Shown: positions 8,111 through 14,586 of the stretch, in pieces | How the letters are laid out: each line of letters opens with the position of its first letter | Position numbering within the stretch: the stretch's first letter is position 1 | Assembly (NCBI GenBank): GCA_007128675.1 | Contig: SKWY01000375.1 | Coordinates: 1-17,506, forward strand | Origin: Deltaproteobacteria bacterium | GTDB taxonomy: Bacteria; Myxococcota; Myxococcia; SLRQ01 | Reading direction: 5' to 3' | Length of the DNA stretch: 17,506 nucleotides | Position numbers and translations under genes: made by a program | The notes under the pieces: generated by a model | Seen by the model: the letters and a program-made list of their open reading frames with translations, nothing else | Database searches by the model: none | What the model was told of the DNA's origin: nothing

Positions 8111-9526
8111 CTAGTCCGCAATCCTCACAAGATTCAGGAGCGTACTGGAGAAGTCTGTCTGACAAATGGAATCCATGATGTGATCATCCCTCGGATACAT
8201 CCTTGCAAGCTCTAAATAGCGCTCTCCTGGTGAATCTCCTCCGCACCAATGGGGAGAACCGACAATCCGGTCTCCGCGCAGGTCTTGCTCATTATTTGGA
8301 TCACATTCCGCTTCCTGCTGACACGCGGCCATGGCGCAGACCGGATCGAAGCAGTTGTACTGCTCGGGGTCGGGCCAGACCTCCGCCTCCATGTCATGAG
8401 GCGGCTCGCCTACAGCGCTGACTATTGCCGCTATTGCCACCGTGCCGCCTCGATTCGCGGCCTCGGCGTCCAAGAAAGCCTTGTATTCCGATACCGGCGT
8501 CAGCTGGTCTCTGTAGTCGGGATGACTTCGGGCGTAGATCAATCCGTCCTGCGCATGAGGATCTTCAGGATCGTAGACCATGTTGAAGAACTCGCCGGTC
8601 ATGTCCGAAGCGTCCTCCTCGTCGCTGAAGAAGACTACGACAAGCCGGCTCTGATGCCGCCAGAAGTCGGGGTTCTTTTCGATGGCAAGCCTCATCCCCT
8701 CCAATCCCTCCTCCTGTGAGGAGCCGCAGACGCCAAGCCTCATGTTCTCCTGGAACTGCCTAATCGCATCGGCCCTTGTCTGCTCGTTTAGAAACTGGTC
8801 GCTAGTGAGGATAACGTCGTTGCCGGCAGGGGCCATGAAATCTCCCGCCGGGTAGGGCTCACCTGACTCTATTTCGTAAGCTATTCCGTCCGCACATCCT
8901 TCCGTCGGGTTGTAGGTAGTTCGATTGATGTTCATGTCTGGCAGCGCCAACCTCTCTCGAACGGATGTACTGGTAACGGCGATCCTAAAGTCGAGAGGAT
9001 CTTGGTCTTCAGCGATTCGCTGGTCGTTTGCAGCCAAAAGCAAGTCGATGAAGACGCCAAGATCATTCGCAAGGTTATCTTGATTGCCCCTCATCGAACG
9101 AGAGTCGTCCACCACGAACAGTATGTCGACCATGGTTGACACTCTCTCCGAGAGCGTGAGCTCGAGCTCGGCCAGCTCGCCTTTGCTGATGAGCACCGAC
9201 CCCACGGCCACGCTGAACACATCGCCGTCGACAAGCCCTTCGACCTGCACGATGACCTCGACGCCGTCGAGCTCGCTGTCGAGCCGAATCACTATCGACT
9301 CTCGGGTACTGATCGATCCGTCCTCATTCGATCTCTCATCTGAGCCTACGAGGTCGCCGCTCTCGTCCCGGACGGATATGCGGAGTTCATCGATTCCGAG
9401 GGCCTCATCGATGTGGACTTCTAGATCGATGCCCGTGACCTGTGAGCAGCCTACGCCAAGGAGAAGGCTGCCTAGCATTAGGAATGAGAGGAAGAGGCCG
9501 TGAAAGAAACGAGCAAATAGAAGCAT
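8111..9526 (-). CDS. vWA-fold lipoprotein with N-terminal beta domain
   Basis: The product has 471 residues from the ATG at 9526, chosen because GAGG lies 6 nt upstream and it gives a compact lipoprotein signal (core about 11-25, LLGVGC, Cys27); the frame is open 26 codons further. Residues 28-130 are Val/Leu/Asp-rich, like a beta-sandwich that could hold the domain off the membrane. The vWA region follows: VDILFVVDDSRSM with canonical MIDAS DxSxS (140-145), FRIAVTSTSV, and VVVFFSDEEDASDM. A later Cys-containing stretch (about 390-440) may form disulphides. It ends at SICQTDFSSTLLNLVRIAD, the point where the neighbouring vWA protein continues into another beta-rich segment, so this member lacks that C-terminal part. 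It is the first gene of the lipoprotein cluster. Likely outer-membrane or surface; function unknown. Confidence 0.8.
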   Translation of the reverse strand: MLLFARFFHGLFLSFLMLGSLLLGVGCSQVTGIDLEVHIDEALGIDELRISVRDESGDLVGSDERSNEDGSISTRESIVIRLDSELDGVEVIVQVEGLVDGDVFSVAVGSVLISKGELAELELTLSERVSTMVDILFVVDDSRSMRGNQDNLANDLGVFIDLLLAANDQRIAEDQDPLDFRIAVTSTSVRERLALPDMNINRTTYNPTEGCADGIAYEIESGEPYPAGDFMAPAGNDVILTSDQFLNEQTRADAIRQFQENMRLGVCGSSQEEGLEGMRLAIEKNPDFWRHQSRLVVVFFSDEEDASDMTGEFFNMVYDPEDPHAQDGLIYARSHPDYRDQLTPVSEYKAFLDAEAANRGGTVAIAAIVSAVGEPPHDMEAEVWPDPEQYNCFDPVCAMAACQQEAECDPNNEQDLRGDRIVGSPHWCGGDSPGERYLELARMYPRDDHIMDSICQTDFSSTLLNLVRIAD

Positions 9527-9857
9527 GGTTACCTCATGGTCTTTGTCTGAAAGCTCTCTGATGTGAACGCGACATCGATTCTTACAGATTCGCCAACGGA
9601 TCACAAAGAGGGTTCAGGCTCTTGCCTACACCAAGACGCAAGAGAGGGGCACGACCAGCACGAAAGACCCCGCCAAGAGCGGCGCTCCCAATCGCCTGCT
9701 CGCGCCCGCAGCAGCCGCTCGCTCTCGGTCAATGGCACGGACACGGCCGGACCAAGATACGCCGAACCGAGTCTACGAGACGCCCCCCCAACAAAGGAGC
9801 CCGCTAACCCACCTTGGCCAGCACGGCTCACCAAAACGTCCTTGAACCCCAAGAAAG
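9527..9857. other. Gene-poor stretch between tRNA-Leu and the lipoprotein cluster
   Basis: About 330 bp. It should hold the promoter of the minus-strand lipoprotein cluster near its left end, but I cannot name convincing -35/-10 boxes. A weak terminator for the tRNA lies at its right end. Open frames here have no family resemblance or plausible ribosome sites. Confidence 0.4.
9833..9853 (-). terminator. Possible terminator downstream of tRNA-Leu
   Basis: Reading the minus strand past the tRNA 3' end, a short stem CTTG-gggtt-CAAG (9853-9841) is followed 4 nt later by TTTT (9836-9833). The stem is short, so this is only a weak intrinsic-terminator candidate. Confidence 0.3.
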
Positions 9858-9939
9858 TGGCCCCCCCCGGATTCGAACCGGGACGCCCGTAGGCAGCCGA
9901 TTTTGAGCCGACCGCGTCTACCAGTTCCGCCAGAGGGCC
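9858..9939 (-). tRNA. tRNA-Leu(CAA)
   Basis: The minus strand folds into a complete class II tRNA. The acceptor stem GGCCCTC pairs with GGGGGCC (one G-U), followed by discriminator A73; CCA is not encoded (the DNA continues CTT). The D-arm has the leucine-type TGGCGGAACTGGTAGACGC. The anticodon loop is CTCAAAA (anticodon CAA, reading UUG codons), closed by GTCGG/TCGGC. A long variable arm with stem GCC/GGC follows, then T-arm CCCGG-TTCGAAT-CCGGG. The gene is solitary and points toward the lipoprotein cluster. Confidence 0.96.
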
Positions 9940-9969
9940 TCGCCTGCCTGTCTTTACACGGATCCTCCC

Positions 9970-9998
9970 GCAAAATGCAACGTTTCGACGACGGTCAA
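9970..9998 (-). promoter_or_regulatory. Possible tRNA-Leu promoter
   Basis: On the minus strand TTGACC (9998-9993) matches five of six bases of a -35 box. TTTTGC (9975-9970, 17-nt spacing) or CATTTT (9977-9972, 15-nt spacing) could be a poor -10 box, some 33 nt before the mature 5' end at 9939. Only the -35 is a good match. Confidence 0.3.
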
Positions 9999-10405
9999 AG
10001 ATTTCGGGTGATCCGCCGAAACCATCGGGAAGGCTTCTGTTCGCGCTTGCGAAGCTGCTCTCCCCCTCGCGACGCACACTTCGGCGGGTTGCTGCCCAAG
10101 TGAAGGTTCTTTTTGGTGGGCCCGAAATCGCGGCTTGTTCAAATAGGTCGAAGGTCCTCGAGATCCTTGGAAGGATCGACACGACGATCTATGAACCGTC
10201 CAAATCGCCGGGTACCTTGTCGGATTGGGTCAGCCTGCCAAATGAGCCTCATTGGGCTTCGAGAGCTGCTTCAAGGCCTCTGACCTCGAGAACAGAACGA
10301 GAGGGCCGCAGATCCTTGCGAGGTTCACGAGTCCCTCGCGAGCATGCCCAAGGTCGTTGCCCCGACACGCTTCATGGAATAGATCCCCGTTATTCGCTGG
10401 AACTA

Positions 10406-10441
10406 GGCTGCCGTATCGAGTCCTTTAATGCCACGGCAGCC
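10406..10441 (+). promoter_or_regulatory. Stem-loop in the presumed leader of the TPR gene
   Basis: GGCTGCCGT (10406-10414) and ACGGCAGCC (10433-10441) form a perfect 9-bp inverted repeat around an 18-nt loop, ending 21 nt before the ATG at 10463. It lies just upstream of a weak ribosome site (GAGAG). It could be a leader hairpin affecting translation or a DNA operator; no T-run follows, so a terminator is less likely. Confidence 0.45.
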
Positions 10442-10462
10442 CAATGAGAGAGCAAACCGCCC

Positions 10463-11206
10463 ATGGTCTACCTGCTGATAAGCATCGGCATCGCAGCCGT
10501 CGTCTTTCTTCCGTTTCACTACTTCTTTGGCTGGGTCGCCGCCATCTTCCCGGCCATGGTCGCGATGATCGTGGCCTACATTCTCCTGGCACGGCGAACC
10601 TCGAAGCAGCTCGAGCATCTCGGTCCCGAGGTCAACAAGGCCCTGACCGCAAAACGCCCCGAACAAGCCGTAAAGATCCTGGAGGAGGCCAAGTATAGAA
10701 CCCGCCACCAGTTCTTGATGGGCAGCATACTCGACGCTCAGATCGGTATGATTCATTACGCTCACAGACAGGACGCCGAGGCGGCCCGCCCATATCTCGA
10801 GAACGCACACTCTAAGAACTGGCAAGCGCTGGCAATGCTTGGAGCCCACCACTTCAAGAAGAAGGACTACGAGGAGATGGAGCAGGCTTTCGAGAAGGCC
10901 TGCAAGAAGAACAAGAAGTCGGGCATGGTCTGGGCAACCTACGCATGGTGCGAGTGGAAACGGGGCCAAAAAGAAAAGGCGATGTCGATCATTTCACGGG
11001 GACTCAAGCACCTGCCGGAGGATGAGAAGCTGAAGTCGAATCTGCTCGCTCTCCAAAACGACAAAAAGATGAAGATGCGAGGGTACGAGCCCGAATGGTG
11101 GGCGCTTCACCTGGAAAAGGTCCCCCAACAAGTAGTGATGCAACGAGGTGGAGGGGGGCGCGGCGGCTTCGGTGGTCGCCGTGGAGGCGGCCGAAGAAAG
11201 CGCTGA
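10463..11206 (+). CDS. Membrane-anchored TPR protein with Arg/Gly-rich tail
   Basis: Function unknown. The product is 247 residues. Two hydrophobic helices (about 2-22 and 24-43) anchor the N-terminus in the inner membrane. Residues about 50-200 form helical repeats resembling TPRs (QLEHLGPEVNKAL; AKRPEQAVKILEEAKY; AWCEWKRGQKEKAMSIISRG), a protein-binding scaffold very rich in Lys. After the motif YEPEWWALHLEKVPQQ the last 21 residues (227-247) are almost only Gly and Arg with one Phe, resembling RGG-type RNA-binding or low-complexity tails; translation of the repeat-rich DNA confirms no frameshift. The ATG is preceded only by a weak GAGAG about 11 nt upstream. Neighbours are a tRNA and a convergent dCMP deaminase gene, with no functional hint. 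Confidence 0.75.
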   Translation: MVYLLISIGIAAVVFLPFHYFFGWVAAIFPAMVAMIVAYILLARRTSKQLEHLGPEVNKALTAKRPEQAVKILEEAKYRTRHQFLMGSILDAQIGMIHYAHRQDAEAARPYLENAHSKNWQALAMLGAHHFKKKDYEEMEQAFEKACKKNKKSGMVWATYAWCEWKRGQKEKAMSIISRGLKHLPEDEKLKSNLLALQNDKKMKMRGYEPEWWALHLEKVPQQVVMQRGGGGRGGFGGRRGGGRRKR

Positions 11207-11280
11207 CGAGCTACATGACGCATCTGCCCTCGCTCAGTCCTAACCGGCTCGAGCAAGGGTGCATCCTTCAGCCGTCAAGA

Positions 11281-11348
11281 CGCCAATACCCCTTGGCGAA
11301 GTGATCTGAAAGGCTCGCCTTCGAGCTTGGAACCCTCGTGGGCGAGCC
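11281..11348. terminator. Tandem hairpins between convergent genes
   Basis: In the 202-bp gap between the TPR and dCMP deaminase genes lie CGCCAA-tacccc-TTGGCG (11281-11298) and a larger hairpin: GGCTCGCC (11312-11319) pairs with GGCGAGCC (11341-11348), and inside it CGAG (11322-11325) pairs with CTCG (11335-11338). On the minus strand the large stem is followed by TTTC, a weak tail. It probably ends transcripts from one or both sides. Confidence 0.5.
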
Positions 11349-11408
11349 AACAGGCAGCCAAGACGGATTCAGCCAATGGGTAGCTCGAGGTCATCAGCAG
11401 CGGACTCT

Positions 11409-11939
11409 TCAGATGTTCGCCTGCCTTGCCCGGGCGGCTGCCGGGACCTGGCGCATCTCGATTGCGAGTTCTCTTGCCACCTCGAAGATTCTTTCATCCC
11501 TGTAGAACTCCCGAAAGACGATGGCACGGATACCGGAGTTCGCTATTGCCTTGAAGCAAGGCCAACACGGCGAGGCGGTGGTGTAAATCGTTCCCCCATC
11601 GATACAAACGCCGTTCCTCGCCGCCTGTATGATGGCGTTGATCTCCGCATGGATCGTGCGGACGCAGTGACCATCCTCCATCATGTGTCCCACATCGGTG
11701 CAATGAGGCAGTCCCCGTATGGAGCCATTATAGCCCGTCGAAAGAATCGTCCGATCCCGCACTATGACGGCACCGACATGCTTTCGGTCGCAGGTAGCTC
11801 TCGAGGCCACGACATCCGCTATCTCCATGAAGTAGGCGTCCCAATCCTTGCGGCGCGCTCCCTCTTCCACCGACTGCGCCACATCCTCTGGAATCGAGTC
11901 CGGGGAGCCAAATCCGAGGGTACTAGTAGCTTCGCTCAT
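11409..11939 (-). CDS. dCMP deaminase family protein (zinc-dependent)
   Basis: Members deaminate dCMP to dUMP, feeding thymidylate synthesis. The 176-residue product (from the ATG at 11939, GGAG about 8 nt upstream) has the zinc and catalytic motifs HAEINAI (His ligand and catalytic Glu) and SPCWPC (PCxxC ligands). CDRKHVGAVIV, STGYNGSIRGLPHC and HCVRTIHAE are characteristic of the dCMP deaminase/ComEB subgroup rather than tRNA or CMP/guanine deaminases. Length is slightly above the usual 150-165 because of an N-terminal extension of about 25 residues. An in-frame upstream start at 11984 exists but is less likely. It follows prkA on the same strand after 130 bp; the link between the two is not obvious. 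Confidence 0.9.
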   Translation of the reverse strand: MSEATSTLGFGSPDSIPEDVAQSVEEGARRKDWDAYFMEIADVVASRATCDRKHVGAVIVRDRTILSTGYNGSIRGLPHCTDVGHMMEDGHCVRTIHAEINAIIQAARNGVCIDGGTIYTTASPCWPCFKAIANSGIRAIVFREFYRDERIFEVARELAIEMRQVPAAARARQANI

Positions 11940-12069
11940 GGTGAGATCTCCGCTCTCGACAAGACCGGCAAACAAGTGGACCAATGGTATCCGATCCGTC
12001 CTGGCCGTGGGGGCTTTCCTTCAGCGCAACGGCTTCGGGCTCGTCGAGGCCATCTTCATGGCCGCTTTT

Positions 12070-14355
12070 CTAGTCCCGGTAGCGACGTTTCATCAAGGCA
12101 AGCACGGCATCGCGAGCGCAATGATCGCAGTAGTCGTAGCGATCCCGAAGACCGGACAACATCTCCTCGACCTGCTGTCGCTCCCTTCCAAGGTGTTCTT
12201 CTTGCCCTTCCTCATCCAGCATATCGAGGAAAGACTCGAACACACGACGAATCTGCCGCCTTCTTTCCTCGTGGTAATGATCCCGCAGACGCCGAAAGAG
12301 CTCTGGAAAGATTCGCGGATAGTCTAGGGCCTGACCCTCTTCGGCCGGGTGTTCGAGGCGGTGCGCACCGATGGTGCTTATCAGTCCTCGACGAAACTCG
12401 TCTCGATCCCCTTCGCCACCCATCACTATGGACTCCATCTCTCCCATCATGTCGGCGTCGGGTGGCTCGTCCTGTCCTGTAACCTTGTTTCGGATCTTCT
12501 CGTTTCTGACCCAAGCGGTGACATGGTGAACATATCGCTCGAACCAATCCCTGTACTGGCTCTCCGCCACCAGCCCTAGAGAGTCACGGACCTCCTCGTC
12601 GACCTTATCCAGCCACCGCTCCTCTACGACGTTCACGAAATGCTCGTGGTCATGGTAGCCACCTTCGGGCTCCTGCTTCAAAAAGGCATACACGCTCTTC
12701 TCCTTCACGAGCGCACGAAGACCCTCGAGGACCGAGAACGGCGTGAGACAGTCACGTCCAGGAAGCTGCGCGGCGTTGAGGAGCACGGTCTTGATCTCCC
12801 GGGCACTCGCCCCTTCACTGCCCTCGTACGCCGGAGCCGAGTCATACTCGTCGAACATCTCCTCCACGAGATTACGCAGCTCCCGTGCCTGGGTCATCGA
12901 CATCCGTGAAGGAGCCTGACCCGCATCGTACAGAGCAAGCTTTTCTTCTGGGCGCAGATTCTCAAGCAAGGCTCGAGCGTCCTTGGAGTAGCTTTCCAGG
13001 TCGGGCTTCTTGAGCCGAGTCAAGACGGCCCACATGGCGGCCGTCTCTATCGTATGGGGAGCAACATGTCTTCCCATGGATCCCGGCTTCATCTGATCGA
13101 GGTAGATACGAACTTCGTCCTGGAATCTTCGAAGGTAGGGCACCCGAACCAGCTCGATCCTGCCTTTGAAGGAGGCCCAGTCCGGGTACTCCTTGAAAGC
13201 GGCCAAGTGCACCTCGTTCGATGTAGCCAATAGCACCTGGTCGATCTGGAGGGTGAGATGCTCCATCCTCACCTCTGAGGTCTCGCTGGTGCCGAGCAGA
13301 TACTTGAAGTGCTCTACAGGACGCTTGAGAAGATCGGAGTACTCCACGACGCCACGGTTGCCGTTCACCAGTGGACCGCCAGTTTCGATCATCGTGATGG
13401 ATTGAAGAGCGGCGGGTAGCGAGGCCGATGCGCGCTGCATGGCTAGAATCTGAGCATCCACGGAGAGCTGGGGCTCGACCACCACGGCCCCGTGAAGATA
13501 ACGACGGGAGTAGTAGAAACGCTCTACCTGAACATGGGACATTACCTTGGACCAATCGCCGCCATAGCTCGCCATTAGAGCATCGTGAATCGCCCTACAT
13601 TTATGACAGAGTTCTCCCCAGACGAGGTAGTCTCCGAGAACGAAGCCCTCATCCTCGCCACCGGCCGCCGACTCCTTGGCATTGCATGAAGAATCCTTGG
13701 GCATGGGCCTGCACGAGGACTCGAGCAAACGCCGCCGCTCGCCTGCCGGGACCAGCAACAAGGGATGGTCCTTCATATCGCAGGTAATCCTGGCCTCGAT
13801 GTCATCTCCCTCGAGGTGGGCGAAGGATGTCGAAGGACGGTGAGTGTCGTCCTTTCTTCTTCCGCCGAAGCCGATGGCTCCCTTCACAATCTTTTCGTTC
13901 GGAAACACCCAGTTGAATCTGTAGAGCGCACCCTCCGGATTTCGACTGTAGTCCTCCAACCCAGCCATCATGGCATTCACAACCGTGCTTTTCGCCGAAC
14001 CATTCGGCCCATGTAGAAGGATCAGCCTGTCCGCGCGGCCCTGCCTGACGAAGTTTCGCAGAATACGGTAGATGTCGTTTTGCACCTGCTCCTGTCCCGC
14101 CACTCGCCCCCGCCCGCCGGTAAAGGGAGCATCGAAGAGATTGAAGCGCCGAAGGCTTCCCACGGGAGTTTCGATCGTGCGCGAGCCGAAGTGGTGAAAT
14201 ACGTCGAAGAGGTACTGAGCCGCCCAGCGAGCGTGCCTCCTTGGCTCCTTGAAGAAGTGATCGAGGTACTCATCAAAGGACAAGAGGCTTCGATCCTCGA
14301 TGTAACGTCCAGTAACCGCCGACTCCACATCCTGTAGAAAACGTCGCGCGTCCAT
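12070..14355 (-). CDS. prkA: PrkA-family serine protein kinase, long form
   Basis: PrkA/YeaG proteins combine a AAA+ ATPase-like module with a C-terminal kinase-like region and are tied to stress and stationary phase. The product has 761 residues versus about 630-645 in E. coli and Bacillus. The N-terminus (SLLSFDEYLDHFFKEPRRHAR) is typical, then RVAGQEQVQNDIYRILRNFV and Walker A GPNGSAKST (116-124), with the FPNEKIVKG and NRGVVEYSDLLKRP segments. A middle region carries extra sequence, including CRP, CNAK and a CHKC pair around residues 225-265, a possible metal site. YDYCDHCARDAV near the C-terminus adds another CxxC. The start is the ATG at 14355 with AAGGTG upstream. The usual partners YeaH (DUF444) and SpoVR are not adjacent; instead an Hsp70 gene diverges from it. 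Confidence 0.92.
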   Translation of the reverse strand: MDARRFLQDVESAVTGRYIEDRSLLSFDEYLDHFFKEPRRHARWAAQYLFDVFHHFGSRTIETPVGSLRRFNLFDAPFTGGRGRVAGQEQVQNDIYRILRNFVRQGRADRLILLHGPNGSAKSTVVNAMMAGLEDYSRNPEGALYRFNWVFPNEKIVKGAIGFGGRRKDDTHRPSTSFAHLEGDDIEARITCDMKDHPLLLVPAGERRRLLESSCRPMPKDSSCNAKESAAGGEDEGFVLGDYLVWGELCHKCRAIHDALMASYGGDWSKVMSHVQVERFYYSRRYLHGAVVVEPQLSVDAQILAMQRASASLPAALQSITMIETGGPLVNGNRGVVEYSDLLKRPVEHFKYLLGTSETSEVRMEHLTLQIDQVLLATSNEVHLAAFKEYPDWASFKGRIELVRVPYLRRFQDEVRIYLDQMKPGSMGRHVAPHTIETAAMWAVLTRLKKPDLESYSKDARALLENLRPEEKLALYDAGQAPSRMSMTQARELRNLVEEMFDEYDSAPAYEGSEGASAREIKTVLLNAAQLPGRDCLTPFSVLEGLRALVKEKSVYAFLKQEPEGGYHDHEHFVNVVEERWLDKVDEEVRDSLGLVAESQYRDWFERYVHHVTAWVRNEKIRNKVTGQDEPPDADMMGEMESIVMGGEGDRDEFRRGLISTIGAHRLEHPAEEGQALDYPRIFPELFRRLRDHYHEERRRQIRRVFESFLDMLDEEGQEEHLGRERQQVEEMLSGLRDRYDYCDHCARDAVLALMKRRYRD

Positions 14356-14586
14356 TTCTTTCACCTTCGTCGCTAACAGCCGGGATCCAGGTCTCATTCA
14401 GTCGCCCCGAGACAAGAGGTATCAGGGGTCGACTCTGATGAATACTCCCGAATGGGGCAATGGCTCGAAACTTCTTGCTCTGATCCTCAGGTTCTGCGCT
14501 TACCGGGACCGGGTCCACTCTCCTTGAGTCGCCTAGAAAATTTACAGCTGCACTGAATTGCTATCTCGATATATATTGGTGGGCTA
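14356..14586. promoter_or_regulatory. Divergent prkA / Hsp70 control region
   Basis: A 231-bp region between divergent starts. Its right end is strikingly AT-rich for this genome (14535-14580) with TTTACA at 14541-14546 as a possible -35 and a TATATATT run at 14570-14577. If TATATT (14572-14577) is the -10, the Hsp70 transcript would begin within a few bases of its ATG (near-leaderless). No CIRCE-type repeat or sigma54 -24/-12 pair is visible. Confidence 0.4.

Larger units (their letters stand above)
9940..10462. other. 523-bp gene-free region with inverted repeats
   Basis: No coding frame here resembles a real gene. The left end holds the possible tRNA promoter (minus strand). To the right I see two inverted repeats: CTTGCGAGG/CCTCGCGAG (10315-10342, one G-T pair) and a perfect 9-bp repeat at 10406-10441 just before the TPR gene. 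Otherwise nothing recognisable. Confidence 0.45.

Noticed and set aside
5549..9526. Defence island or toxin system
   Set aside because: The genes are predicted lipoproteins with vWA and Cys-repeat domains; no nuclease, ATPase or toxin motifs, and no mobile-element signs nearby.
9601..10182. Minus-strand 193-residue open frame including GPLAELVDAVGSKSAAYG
   Set aside because: That peptide is the translation of the tRNA-Leu gene itself; the frame has no other support.
11376..12482. Plus-strand 368-residue open frame
   Set aside because: It runs antisense through the dCMP deaminase and the end of prkA, both of which have clear family motifs; composition is shadow-like.
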